Source: Clostridium sp. 26_22 (GTDB lineage Bacteria; Bacillota; Clostridia; TANB77; CAG-508). Taken from it: 40,576 bases of DNA. The stretch spans positions 1 through 40,576 of the forward strand of contig MNRP01000043.1 in the NCBI GenBank assembly GCA_001916005.1. The letters are read 5' to 3'. Below the pieces are notes generated by a model, which saw only the letters and a list, made by a program, of their open reading frames with translations, ran no database searches and was not told the origin of the DNA. Both the position numbers and the translations under genes were made by a program. Shown piece by piece: positions 1 to 8,097 of the stretch. The number at the start of each line of letters is the position of its first letter. Within the stretch, counting starts at the first letter, position 1.

Positions 1-124
1 CTCCGCGGCGAGCGGAAGAAACTCAAGATATACATATGGTGAAATTTTTGCTAATAAAATACAAGTATTTTTTAGTGAAATTTTCAAAAAATATTGACAC
101 ATTTTAAATTTATATTATCTCTTT
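1..124. other. Non-coding left edge with GC-rich hairpin
   Basis: No ORF is supported here. The first 17 bases are far richer in GC than anything around them and can fold as a 5-bp hairpin (TCCGC, loop GGCGA, GCGGA). Further in, GTGAAATTTT occurs twice as a direct repeat (39-48 and 74-83), flanking a near-palindrome AAAATACAAGTATTTT at about 57-73. The stretch lies downstream of the minus-strand cyclophilin gene and could be the edge of a repeat or mobile element continuing to the left, but nothing in the window proves that. Confidence 0.4.
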
Positions 125-898
125 TTATTTATTAGCCCCATATTGTTTATATAACCAAGATGTATAATCAAAAGGTGTTAAAGTATCTGGCATTCCATAA
201 TCTACTCCGTAAGTTTCAACTCTTATAGAAGTAACTTTTGGTGGATTTACTGGTGTACTAACTTCTGCTCCTTCTGTACTTTCTTTACCATCTGCAACTT
301 TAACTTCTACACTTTCAATTTGATGCAATACATCTAATCCTTCTGTAACTTTACCAAATGCTGTATAATAACCATTTAAGTTTGTATTAGCTTTTGTCAT
401 AATAAAAAATTGTGAACATCCTGAATTATAAGATTGTGATTTTAAACTTGAAGAATATTGTGTATAATCAGCTCTAGCCATTGCTAATGTTCCTTCTTCA
501 AATTTTATTGTATTGTTTACATTGTTTGCTAAGAATTCACCTTTTATTGAATATTTATCTGTTGATTCTGTTCCTTTTAAATCTCCTATTGTTGCATCTG
601 TTGTTCCATCACCATTTTTTGTTCCTGCTTGTACCATAAAATCTTTTACTATTCTGTGAAATTGTGTTCCATCATAAAATCCATTATTAGCTAATTTTAT
701 AAAGTTTGATACTGCTTCTGGTGCTTGGTCTGGATATAATTCCATTTTTATTGTTCCAAAATTTTCTACTTCCATTGTTACTAATGGATTTTGTGTTTTG
801 TATGTTGCTTTTTGATAATAGCCATAACCTACTACTCCTATTAAAACTACTATAGCAATTAATGCTATTACCCAAATTATTTTTTCTACTGTTTTCAT
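125..898 (-). CDS. Membrane-anchored cyclophilin-type peptidyl-prolyl isomerase
   Basis: Predicted peptidyl-prolyl cis-trans isomerase of the cyclophilin family, 257 aa, probably acting outside the membrane on exported proteins. Residues about 7-27 form one hydrophobic segment without a lipobox cysteine, so it looks like an N-terminal anchor. The cyclophilin domain follows (about 38-230): FHRIVKDFMVQ at 80-90 with the catalytic Arg82, GTLAMAR at 136-142, and SQFFI at 162-166. The residue matching the cyclosporin-binding Trp of human CypA is not Trp, as in many bacterial members. The insert between FHR and GTLAMAR is longer than in minimal cyclophilins. The ATG is preceded by a GGAAGGAAG ribosome-binding site. 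It is the last gene of the minus-strand run after radA and disA; the 32-bp gap to disA suggests co-transcription. Family certain, substrate unknown. Confidence 0.93.
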   Translation of the reverse strand: MKTVEKIIWVIALIAIVVLIGVVGYGYYQKATYKTQNPLVTMEVENFGTIKMELYPDQAPEAVSNFIKLANNGFYDGTQFHRIVKDFMVQAGTKNGDGTTDATIGDLKGTESTDKYSIKGEFLANNVNNTIKFEEGTLAMARADYTQYSSSLKSQSYNSGCSQFFIMTKANTNLNGYYTAFGKVTEGLDVLHQIESVEVKVADGKESTEGAEVSTPVNPPKVTSIRVETYGVDYGMPDTLTPFDYTSWLYKQYGANK

Positions 899-930
899 TT
901 TCTTTCTTCCTTCCTATTTTTAATATAATT

Positions 931-2001
931 TTATTCAAACATAAATTGTTCCTGCATTCTCTTTAATGATTGTTTTATTGTTCTTGCTCTTACTTCTCCT
1001 ATTCCATCAACTTCATCTAGACTTTCTATGTCTGCATCTAATATGTGTTGGAATGATTTAAATGATAATATAAGATTTTCAACTATGTTTGCTGGCATTC
1101 TTGGTACTTTGTTTAATATTCTATACCCTCTTGTATAAACACCTACTTCATCATAATTATCAAAGGTTTCGTAACCTAATAGTTTTGATACTGTTGTTTC
1201 CCTCATTACTTCTTCATAAGATATTTCTGATAGTTCTTCTAATATTTTTTCTGGTGTTTTTTTCTTTTTTGCTGATGCCATATAATCTTTTATGATTAGT
1301 AATTCCTCTTTTTCTAGTCCTCCAATTAATTCATCTAATTGCATTTTTACTAGTCTTCCATCATTTCCTAATTCATATATTTGTCTTTGAATTTCATCTG
1401 CGATTCTCATAACCATTTCTGCTCTTTGAATTACATCAATTACATTTTTCAAGGTAACAATATCATTAAACTCATACTCATTTAATATGCTTAATCTACT
1501 ATCAAATACTTTTTTGTATCTTTCAAGGGTTTGTATTCCTTAGTTTGCTTTGTTTAATACTGCATTTGTGTCTTCTAGTATATATCTAAAATTTCCTTTA
1601 AATATTGTTATTATATTTCTTCTTTGTGAAATACTTATAACTAACTCTCCTGTTTGCTTTGCAGTTCTTTCTGCTGTTCTATGTCTTGTTCCTGTTTCTC
1701 TAGTTTCTATTTCTCTTGATGGTATTAATTGTGCATTTGCAAATAATATTTTTTTCAAGTCTCCACTCAATATTATTGCTCCATCCATTTTAGCTAGCTC
1801 ATATAATTTTGATGATGTATAATCTTCGTTTATTGTAAAACCACCATCTACAATTTCTTTTATGACGTCATTATTATCTGTTATTAATAGTAATGCTCCT
1901 GTTTTTGCTCTTAAAATATTTTCTATTCCATCTCTTATAGGAGTTCCAGGTGCTATTAATCGTAAAAGTTCTTGTGTGCTGTCATCTTTACTCTTTCTCA
2001 A
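931..2001 (-). pseudogene. disA: disA, diadenylate cyclase, interrupted by in-frame TAA
   Basis: DisA makes c-di-AMP from two ATP and scans DNA for damage. Reading from a TTG start at 2001 (AGGGAG site upstream) gives 153 residues with the complete cyclase core, including the DGA motif (DGAIILS) and the RHR motif (GTRHRTAER). A TAA at 1540-1542 then stops the frame. The same frame continues without another stop to 931 through the linker (GIQTLERYKKVF) and the C-terminal helix-hairpin-helix DNA-binding domain (DEVDGIGEVRARTIKQ). Ignoring the TAA gives 356 aa, close to the roughly 360 of Bacillus DisA. From recalled homologues the interrupted position is normally Gln (KANQAIQTLEKY), so CAA to TAA is the simplest lesion. 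No good ribosome-binding site precedes the distal part, so re-initiation is not obvious. The N-terminal half alone could still be a cyclase lacking DNA sensing. A sequencing error is possible. Confidence 0.85.
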
Positions 2002-2025
2002 AATTTCTTCTCCCTTCTATCGATT

Positions 2026-3397
2026 TTATTTTAGTCCTAATTTATTCATTGCTTCATTTATATCTTTGACTCCTATTATATCTAATTTGTATTTTTCTTT
2101 CAAGCCTTTTTTGTTACTTTCTGGAATTATACATTTTTTAAATCCTAATTTTTCTGCTTCTTTTATTCTTTTTTCAATTAGATTTATTCTTCTAACTTCT
2201 CCTGTCAAACCAACTTCTCCCATTATTACAGTGTCTTTTGATATTGCTATGTTTTTAAAGCTCGATGCTGTTGCTGCTAATATTCCTAAATCTATTGATG
2301 GTTCATTTATTTTTAATCCTCCAACTACATTTAAATATATGTCTTGTCCACCTAACATCATTCCTGCTTTTTTTTCTAATACTGCAACTAATAAATATAA
2401 TCTATTATAATCTATTCCGTTTGCTGTTCTTTTTGGTATTCCAAAAACACTTTGTGAGGTTAAAGCTTGTATTTCTACTAATATTGACCTTGTTCCTTCC
2501 ATACATGATACAATACATGAACCTGCCGAATTATCTTCATTTTCTGAAATTAAGATATCTGATGGATTAGAAATTTCACACATTCCTTCTCCTCTCATTT
2601 CAAACATCCCTATTTCATTTGTTGAACCAAATCTATTTTTTACTCCTCTTAGTATTCTATATGAAAAATATCTTTCTCCTTCTAGGTAAAGTACCGTATC
2701 TACCATATGTTCTAATACTCTAGGTCCTGCAATATTTCCATCTTTTGTTACATGTCCTATTATTATTGTTGTTATATTTCTAGATTTACATACTCTCATT
2801 ATTTGTGAAGTTATTTCTCTTACTTGACTTACACTTCCTGCTGCTGCTGAAATTTCTTCAGAGTACATGGTTTGAATTGAGTCTATTATAACTAATTTTG
2901 GATTTAAATCTATTATATTTTGATTTACTATATCTATATCAGTTTCTCCAAGAAATAATATGTCATCATTTTTTATTCCGTAATCTGTCTGCTCTTAATT
3001 TTATTTGTTCTGCTGATTCCTCTCCAGAAACATATAAAACCTGACCATCTCCTTGTACTTTATCACATAATTGTAAAATTAAAGTGGATTTTCCTATTCC
3101 TGGTTCTCCTCCTAGTAAAATCAAAGAACCTTTTACTAATCCACCACCAAGAACTCTATCTAATTCTTCAAATCCTGTTGAAGTTCTTATTGTTTCTTTA
3201 GCCTCATAACTATTAAGTTTTTGAGGAATATTTGCTTTTCCATTATTTGTAGTTGCTTTTAATGAACTGTTTTTATTTTCTATTATTTTTTGTTCGAAAA
3301 ATGTGTTCCAACTGCCACAAGCAGGGCATTTTCCTAGCCATTTTGCTGATTCATATCCACATTCATTACATACAAATACTGTTTTGTTTTTTGCCAT
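2026..3397 (-). pseudogene. radA: radA/sms, DNA repair ATPase, single-base frameshift
   Basis: RadA is a RecA-like ATPase and helicase-like factor for branch migration in recombinational repair. The start is the ATG at 3397, placed by a perfect AAAGGAGG site at 3403-3410; a longer upstream reading has no such site. The first part carries the C4 zinc finger (CNECGY...CPACGSW) and Walker A (GGEPGIGKST). After ...KLRADRL the frame runs into TGA. In the +1 frame the protein resumes as GIKNDDILFLGETDID, then DSIQTMYSEE, the KNRFG motif (VKNRFGSTNE) and the Lon-protease-like C-terminal domain to 2026. Removing one base, most simply the G at 2980 on the plus strand, restores about 456 aa, the family length. 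A run of six A (minus strand) just downstream could also restore frame by slippage. disA follows after 24 bp, the usual radA-disA order; ctsR-mcsAB-clpC are absent upstream. Confidence 0.85.
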
Positions 3398-3417
3398 TTT
3401 TGCCTCCTTTAAATAAC

Positions 3418-3462
3418 AAAAAAAGTATAACATATATTTTTTCAATTTGCTATACTTTTTTT
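3418..3462 (-). terminator. Terminator after the 108-aa gene
   Basis: A perfect 12-bp inverted repeat (AAAAAAAGTATA / TATACTTTTTTT) with a 21-nt loop lies 25 bp beyond the stop of the 108-aa gene, with A/T runs on both sides, so it could end transcription on either strand. It is weak in GC (one G:C pair). Confidence 0.5.
3424..3432 (-). promoter_or_regulatory. Possible extended -10 promoter of radA
   Basis: On the minus strand this reads TGTTATACT, matching the extended -10 pattern TGnTATAAT, 27 bp before the radA start. No good -35 at the right spacing was seen. It overlaps the upstream terminator stem. Confidence 0.35.
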
Positions 3463-3486
3463 ATTTTTCACTAAATATTCACATAC

Positions 3487-3813
3487 TTATTTATTTTTTT
3501 TACCAAATGAAATTTCTTGAAATAAGAAATCATGTACTTTTTCCCAAGTAATTTCTTGATGTAAAAATTCATTTATTTGATCTTCAACTTTTTGTTGACC
3601 TGGTGTTAATTCAACTCTTATTTCTTTATTCCAATCTATATCTTGAAGCCAGAATGCTTTGAATTTTTGCCAAAATCCTACTTTTGCTGGTAAATTATTT
3701 GTTCTTATTGTTCCAGCATTTACTTGAACATTTTCTGCTTCATTATTAACTTGTCCATCAAATGAAACTCCACCAAATACACCACTTACTTCGTTTTGTC
3801 CTAACTCTGCCAT
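3487..3813 (-). CDS. Hypothetical 108-aa protein with three Q(D/E)I repeats
   Basis: I do not recognise the family. The ATG has a perfect AAAGGAGG site at 3821-3828 and a consensus promoter upstream, and a terminator-like hairpin follows, so this is a real single-gene unit. There is no signal peptide or membrane segment. The first 45 residues are Gly/Asn/Val-rich and look flexible. The C-terminal half repeats a short motif three times: FWLQDIDWNK (54-63), FLHQEITWEK (83-92) and FLFQEISFGK (96-105), pattern aromatic-Leu-x-Gln-(Asp/Glu)-Ile-x-aromatic-x-Lys. The tail is basic (GKKNK). It sits between radA and mtaB with no apparent functional link to either. No function is proposed. Confidence 0.8.
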   Translation of the reverse strand: MAELGQNEVSGVFGGVSFDGQVNNEAENVQVNAGTIRTNNLPAKVGFWQKFKAFWLQDIDWNKEIRVELTPGQQKVEDQINEFLHQEITWEKVHDFLFQEISFGKKNK

Positions 3814-3852
3814 TATTATTCCTCCTTTGTGATATTTATTTAATCTATTTTA

Positions 3853-3881
3853 TTTATACTACATTTTTGTTTTATATTCAA
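3853..3881 (-). promoter_or_regulatory. Promoter of the 108-aa gene
   Basis: Minus-strand TTGAAT (3876-3881), 17-bp spacer, TATAAA (3853-3858), giving a 5' UTR of about 35 nt before the AAAGGAGG site and ATG at 3813. Confidence 0.7.
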
Positions 3882-3942
3882 GTTTTTTTCTTCTTTTTTG
3901 TGTTAAGTTTTTATTACATAATTATTACATTTTTGTTACATA

Positions 3943-5253
3943 TTAACATTTTGCTAATATATGGTCATTTAGGTTTTGAATGCATTCTACTTCTTGGATT
4001 TTATTTGATAGATTTTCCTTTTCATCATTGCAATAAACCAATATATAATTTGCTGTATGACCTTTAAAAACTCCTTCTTTTTCTTCTTCAAATAATACTT
4101 CTACTTTTTTTCCTATATATTTTTGATTTATTTCAAATTCATTTTTATTTGATAATTCTATTAATCTTCTACTACGTAATTCTTTGATATCACCTGGTAT
4201 TTGGTTTTGCATTACAGCAGCTTTTGTTCCTTTTCTTTGAGAATATTTAAAAATATGCATTTTGTAAAATTTTATTTCATCCAAGAATTTGTAAGTTTTT
4301 TCAAACTCTTCTTCTGTTTCTCCTGGAAATCCAACTATTATATCTGTTGTTAAGTTTACATCATTATATGCATTTCTTAGTCTTTTAACAATTTCTCTAA
4401 ATTGTTCTGTTGTATATCTTCTATTCATTCTTTTTAATGTTTCATCACATCCACTTTGCAAAGATAAATGAAAATGATGACATATTTTATCTAATTTTTT
4501 TAATCTTTCTACAAATTCATCTGTTATTAATAATGGTTCTATTGAGCCTAATCTTATTCTTTCTATTCCATCTATTTTATTTATTTCTTCTAATAAATCT
4601 ATTAATTTGTATTCTTCTTTAAAATCTTTTCCATATGATGCTATATGTATTCCGGTTATTACTACTTCTTTTATATCTTTTTCAGCAATTTTCGTTATTT
4701 CTGAAATTATGCTTTCTGGCTTTCTGCTTCTAACTCTTCCTCTTGCATATGGTATTATGCAATAAGAGCAAAATCTATCACAACCATCTTGAATTTTTAC
4801 AACAGCTCTTGTTTTTTCTGTAAAGGTTATATCTCCAAAATCTGAAAATAATCTTGATTGCATAACATCTTCTATTTCGTTATTATTTTCATTTTCATTG
4901 ATATAATCTTCTACATATTTTACAATGTTAACTTTTTCATTGTTTCCTAATACTAAATCTATTTCTGGGATTTTATTTAGTTCATTTTTTGCAACTTGTG
5001 CATAACATCCAACAGCAACTACTATGACATTTTTATTATTTTCTTTTTCTCTTCTTAACATTTGTCTTGATTTTCTGTCAGACATATTTGTTACTGTACA
5101 CGTATTGATTATACATATATCTGGTTTTTCTCCATTTTGTTCATATTCTTCTATAACTTTATAACCTTTTTCTAAAAATTTTTGTGCCATTGCATTTGTT
5201 TCGTATTGGTTGACCTTGCAACCTAAAGTTATGAATTTTACTACTCTTTGCAT
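3943..5253 (-). CDS. mtaB: MtaB, tRNA t6A37 methylthiotransferase
   Basis: Radical-SAM methylthiotransferase converting t6A37 to ms2t6A37 in tRNAs reading ANN codons. The start is the ATG at 5253, chosen for the AGGAG site 8 nt upstream; the reading that extends 22 residues further has none. The 436-aa protein has the MTTase domain with cluster cysteines Cys12 (LGCKVNQYET), Cys52 and Cys83 (GCYAQ), the radical-SAM motif CDRFCSYC (Cys158, Cys162, Cys165), and a C-terminal TRAM region. The LGCKVNQYET signature and length point to MtaB rather than MiaB or RimO. Its substrate, t6A, is made by the TsaE/TsaB pathway encoded about 1.2 kb away on the other strand. It lies 78 bp after mreB, separated by a hairpin. 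Confidence 0.93.
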   Translation of the reverse strand: MQRVVKFITLGCKVNQYETNAMAQKFLEKGYKVIEEYEQNGEKPDICIINTCTVTNMSDRKSRQMLRREKENNKNVIVVAVGCYAQVAKNELNKIPEIDLVLGNNEKVNIVKYVEDYINENENNNEIEDVMQSRLFSDFGDITFTEKTRAVVKIQDGCDRFCSYCIIPYARGRVRSRKPESIISEITKIAEKDIKEVVITGIHIASYGKDFKEEYKLIDLLEEINKIDGIERIRLGSIEPLLITDEFVERLKKLDKICHHFHLSLQSGCDETLKRMNRRYTTEQFREIVKRLRNAYNDVNLTTDIIVGFPGETEEEFEKTYKFLDEIKFYKMHIFKYSQRKGTKAAVMQNQIPGDIKELRSRRLIELSNKNEFEINQKYIGKKVEVLFEEEKEGVFKGHTANYILVYCNDEKENLSNKIQEVECIQNLNDHILAKC

Positions 5254-5285
5254 ACTTCTTCTCCTACTATTTTTTTTATAATTTA

Positions 5286-5328
5286 AAAATAGAATCGCTA
5301 ATTTTATAAAAATTTGCAATTCTATTTT
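5286..5328 (-). terminator. Terminator after mreB
   Basis: Inverted repeat AAAATAGAAT...ATTCTATTTT (5286-5298 with 5316-5328, one C/A mismatch near the loop), followed on the minus strand by a T run. It starts 3 bp past the mreB stop and separates mreB from mtaB. Confidence 0.6.
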
Positions 5329-5331
5329 GTT

Positions 5332-6342
5332 TTATCTGCTTGCTTTTCCATCTAATACATCTAAATTGTCTAAAGCTTTTCCTGTTCCTAAAGCAACACA
5401 TGATACAGAGTCTTGTGCTATCATTACATTAATTCCGGTTTTTTCTTGCAAAAGTTTATCTAAACCATCTATTAAGCATCCTCCACCTGTCATATATATT
5501 CCTTTATCACTTATATCTGCTGCTAGTTCTGGTGGTGTTTTTTCTAATACACCATGTACAGCATCTACAATCATCATTGCTGGTTCTATTAAAGCTTCTA
5601 ACATTTCGCTTGAATGTACTGTTATTGTTTTTGGTAATCCAGTTGATAAATCTCTTCCTCTTATGTCCATTTCTGCATCTTGAATTTTTGGATATACACA
5701 ACCTATATTTAATTTTAAATCTTCTGCTGTTCTTTCTCCTATTGCTAAGTTATGTTTTTTCTTTATATATTTTACTATTGATTCATCAAATTTATCTCCT
5801 GCAACTTTTAATGAAGCATTTACAACAGAACCTCCTAGTGAAATTACAGCTATATCTGTTGTTCCTCCACCAATATCAACTACCATATTTCCACATGGTT
5901 TTGATATATCTATTCCTGCTCCAATTGCTGCTGCTATTGGTTCTTCTATTAAATATACTTTTCTTGCTCCGGCTTGAACTGCAGCATCTATAACGGCTTT
6001 TTTCTCAACTTCTGTAACTTTTGATGGTATACATATCATAATTCTTGGTGCAAATAAAGATTTTCCACACACTTTGTTTATAAAGTATTTTAACATCTTT
6101 TCTGTAACTGTGTAATCTGATATAACTCCTTCTCTTAATGGTCTTGTTGCTATTATATTTCCTGGTGTTCTTCCAAGCATTTTTCTAGCTTCTCCACCTA
6201 CTGCTAAAACATCTCCAGAGTTATTATCTACTGCTACTACTGATGGTTCTCTTAATACTATTCCTTTTCCTTTTACATACACAATTACTGTGGCTGTTCC
6301 TAAATCTATTCCAACATCTTGTCCAAATCCAAATTTAAACAT
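5332..6342 (-). CDS. mreB: MreB-family cell-shape actin homologue
   Basis: Bacterial actin that polymerises on the inner membrane face and positions elongation-type peptidoglycan synthesis, so the cells are probably rod-shaped. Length 336 aa is typical. Visible motifs are the N-terminal hydrophobic, Phe-rich membrane-contact segment (MFKFGFG), the phosphate-1 loop DLGTA (13-17), the LIEEPIAAAIGAG segment (131-143), the phosphate-2 loop DIGGGTTD (156-163), and the adenosine motif TGGGCLIDGL near the C terminus. mreC/mreD, common MreB partners, are not beside it, so it may be an Mbl or MreBH-like paralogue. It has its own promoter (6387-6415), a GAAGGGAAAG ribosome-binding region and a terminator. 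Confidence 0.93.
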   Translation of the reverse strand: MFKFGFGQDVGIDLGTATVIVYVKGKGIVLREPSVVAVDNNSGDVLAVGGEARKMLGRTPGNIIATRPLREGVISDYTVTEKMLKYFINKVCGKSLFAPRIMICIPSKVTEVEKKAVIDAAVQAGARKVYLIEEPIAAAIGAGIDISKPCGNMVVDIGGGTTDIAVISLGGSVVNASLKVAGDKFDESIVKYIKKKHNLAIGERTAEDLKLNIGCVYPKIQDAEMDIRGRDLSTGLPKTITVHSSEMLEALIEPAMMIVDAVHGVLEKTPPELAADISDKGIYMTGGGCLIDGLDKLLQEKTGINVMIAQDSVSCVALGTGKALDNLDVLDGKASR

Positions 6343-6386
6343 GTAACTCTTTCCCTTCTTTTCGTTTTTATTACAAATTCGTTACG

Positions 6387-6415
6387 ATTATATTACAAAT
6401 ATCAAAAATTATCAA
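6387..6415 (-). promoter_or_regulatory. Promoter of mreB
   Basis: Minus-strand TTGATA (6410-6415), 17-bp spacer, TATAAT (6387-6392). It is divergent from the tsaE promoter, with the two -35 boxes only 9 bp apart. Confidence 0.8.
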
Positions 6416-6424
6416 TAGGTTTCA

Positions 6425-6453
6425 TTGATTTTTTTTATTTTTTATATTATAAT
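6425..6453 (+). promoter_or_regulatory. Promoter of tsaE-tsaB-rimI
   Basis: TTGATT (6425-6430), 17-bp spacer, TATAAT (6448-6453), followed by AAGGAGGG (6465-6472) and the tsaE ATG at 6479. Confidence 0.8.
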
Positions 6454-6478
6454 ATTACTATTCTAAGGAGGGCTTTTA

Positions 6479-6949
6479 ATGGTAAATTATATATTTAATT
6501 CAAAATCTGAAAATGACACTTTAAGTTTTGCAAAAAAATTTGCAAGTAAATTAAATAAAAAAGATGTTATAGTTCTTTCTGGTGACTTAGGTTCAGGAAA
6601 AACTAAATTTACTGAGGGCATTTTATCTTTTTTTGGATTAGAAAATGAAATTTCAAGTCCTACATTTACTATTGTTAATGAATATTCTAAAGATGATATA
6701 AAAATATACCACTTTGATGTTTATAGATTAGAAGATTCTTCAGAATTTTATGAAATTGGTGGAGATGAATATTATGAAAATGGTATTTGTATAATCGAAT
6801 GGGGCGAAATTATTGAAGACGCTTTGCCTAATGATTATATAAAAATTGATTTTTCTAGAAATTTAGATGATGAAAACTCAAGAACTTTAAATATACAATC
6901 TATTGGTTCTAAATATGATACTTTGGTTGATTCGTGCAAAACTTTTTAG
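6479..6949 (+). CDS. tsaE: TsaE, t6A biosynthesis ATPase
   Basis: P-loop ATPase that works with TsaB and TsaD to make threonylcarbamoyl-adenosine at position 37 of ANN-decoding tRNAs. The 156-aa protein shows Walker A GDLGSGKT (35-42), SPTFT (60-64), the YHFDVYRLED motif (77-86) and EWGE (107-110), all family hallmarks. It is the first gene of a plus-strand operon with tsaB 30 bp downstream, the usual tsaE-tsaB-rimI order. TsaD and TsaC are not in the window. Confidence 0.95.
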   Translation: MVNYIFNSKSENDTLSFAKKFASKLNKKDVIVLSGDLGSGKTKFTEGILSFFGLENEISSPTFTIVNEYSKDDIKIYHFDVYRLEDSSEFYEIGGDEYYENGICIIEWGEIIEDALPNDYIKIDFSRNLDDENSRTLNIQSIGSKYDTLVDSCKTF

Positions 6950-6979
6950 ATTGATTTATTTTTTGAAAGGAGATTTATT

Positions 6980-7645
6980 TTGAAAATTTTATGTATAGAT
7001 ACTTCTAGTAAATTGTGTGGTGTTGCTATTTTAGATGACACAACTTTAATTAAAAAAATTGAATTAGATAATGGATTAACTCATTCTGAATCTTTAATGC
7101 CTTTAATTGACCAAATTTTAAAAGAATGTAATTTAAATCTAAATGATATTAATTTACTAGTTTCTGATATTGGTCCTGGTTCTTTTACTGGTATAAGAAT
7201 TGGAATTGCAACTGTTAAAGCTTTTGCAGATAGTTTAAATATTCCATGTATTGGTATTAGTAGTTTAGAAGTTTTGGCTTATAATGTTTCTACAGATGGT
7301 TTGATTTGTAGCACTATTGATTGTAAAAATGATAACTGTTATTTTGCTTTGTATGAACTAAAAAATGGAAACTATAAAGTGTTAGAACCTCCAACTTCTG
7401 AAAGTATTTCTAATGTTTTAGATTTATTAAATTCTAAATACGAAAATAAAAATATCACTTTTGTTGGAGATGGAATTAAAAAAAATAGTATTTCTAATTA
7501 TTTAGATAGTTTTAATTTAGGAATTGCTGGATTTAATAAATTTATTTCTAATAATAAAAATGGTGAAGAAATTCTACCTATGTATTTAAAAAAGCCTCAA
7601 GCTGAAAGACAATTAGAAGAAAAACTTAAGAAATTAGGAGAATAA
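6980..7645 (+). CDS. tsaB: TsaB, t6A complex subunit
   Basis: Inactive ASKHA-fold partner of TsaD in threonylcarbamoyl transfer to tRNA. The 221-aa protein begins MKILCIDTSSKLCGVAIL and contains the TsaB signature SDIGPGSFTGIRIGIATVKA. The start is TTG at 6980, placed by the AAAGGAG site at 6966-6972. The distal part is shorter and more divergent than in TsaD, as expected. rimI follows after 2 bp, with its ribosome-binding site (TTAGGAG) inside the end of tsaB, implying translational coupling. Confidence 0.94.
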   Translation: MKILCIDTSSKLCGVAILDDTTLIKKIELDNGLTHSESLMPLIDQILKECNLNLNDINLLVSDIGPGSFTGIRIGIATVKAFADSLNIPCIGISSLEVLAYNVSTDGLICSTIDCKNDNCYFALYELKNGNYKVLEPPTSESISNVLDLLNSKYENKNITFVGDGIKKNSISNYLDSFNLGIAGFNKFISNNKNGEEILPMYLKKPQAERQLEEKLKKLGE

Positions 7646-7647
7646 TT

Positions 7648-8097
7648 ATGGATTTCAAAATTGATAAAATGTCTTTGGAAGATTTAATTTCTATAAAAGA
7701 TATTCTAACTACTGAATTTGATGATTTTTGGAATTATGAAATTTTAAAAAGTGAATTAGAAAGTAATAATTCCTACTTTTTTGTTGCTAAAAATATTTCT
7801 GGAGAAATTGTCGGTTTTTCTGGAATAAAAATCATTTTAGATGAAGCTGATATTATGAATATTGTTGTAAAAAAAGATTTTAGAAATAATGGAATTGGTT
7901 CTTTACTTTTAGATTACTTGATTTCTTATTCTAAAAGTATTAATTTAAAAACTATTACTTTAGAAGTAAATGAGATAAATATTCCTGCTATTAAATTGTA
8001 TGAAAAATTTGATTTTGAGAAATTAGGAATTAGAAAAAAATATTATAATGGTGAAAATGATGCAATTATAATGAGTAAAAAAATAAAGTTAATTTAG
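7648..8097 (+). CDS. rimI: RimI-type ribosomal-protein S18 N-acetyltransferase
   Basis: GNAT acetyltransferase, 149 aa, expected to acetylate the N-terminal Ala of ribosomal protein S18. The acetyl-CoA loop motif is seen as VVKKDFRNNGIGSLLL, followed by LEVNEINIPAIKLYEKFDFEKLGIRKKYY, the typical RimI C-terminal pattern. It is the third gene of tsaE-tsaB-rimI, a common arrangement. The substrate is assigned from context and family only; other GNAT substrates are possible. Confidence 0.87.
   Translation: MDFKIDKMSLEDLISIKDILTTEFDDFWNYEILKSELESNNSYFFVAKNISGEIVGFSGIKIILDEADIMNIVVKKDFRNNGIGSLLLDYLISYSKSINLKTITLEVNEINIPAIKLYEKFDFEKLGIRKKYYNGENDAIIMSKKIKLI

Noticed and set aside
25..41. AGATATACATATG resembles the ribosome-binding/NdeI region of common expression vectors
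   Set aside because: Only about 13 bases match, the GGAG part is replaced, and the flanks are AT-rich native-looking DNA; chance is more likely than vector contamination.
94..118. TTGACA followed by TATTAT suggesting a plus-strand promoter
   Set aside because: The spacer is only 13 bp and it points into the antisense of the cyclophilin gene with no plus-strand gene following.
2955..2985. Programmed frameshift in radA
   Set aside because: There is no recognised slippery heptamer or downstream stimulator, and the family length and the RLGIKNDD junction are restored by removing one base outside the A run. Left open only as transcriptional slippage.
1540..3397. Alternative genetic code (TAA or TGA read as an amino acid) to explain the interrupted disA and radA
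   Set aside because: TAA ends most genes and TGA ends sleB normally; the radA break is a frame change, not a stop in a continuous frame.
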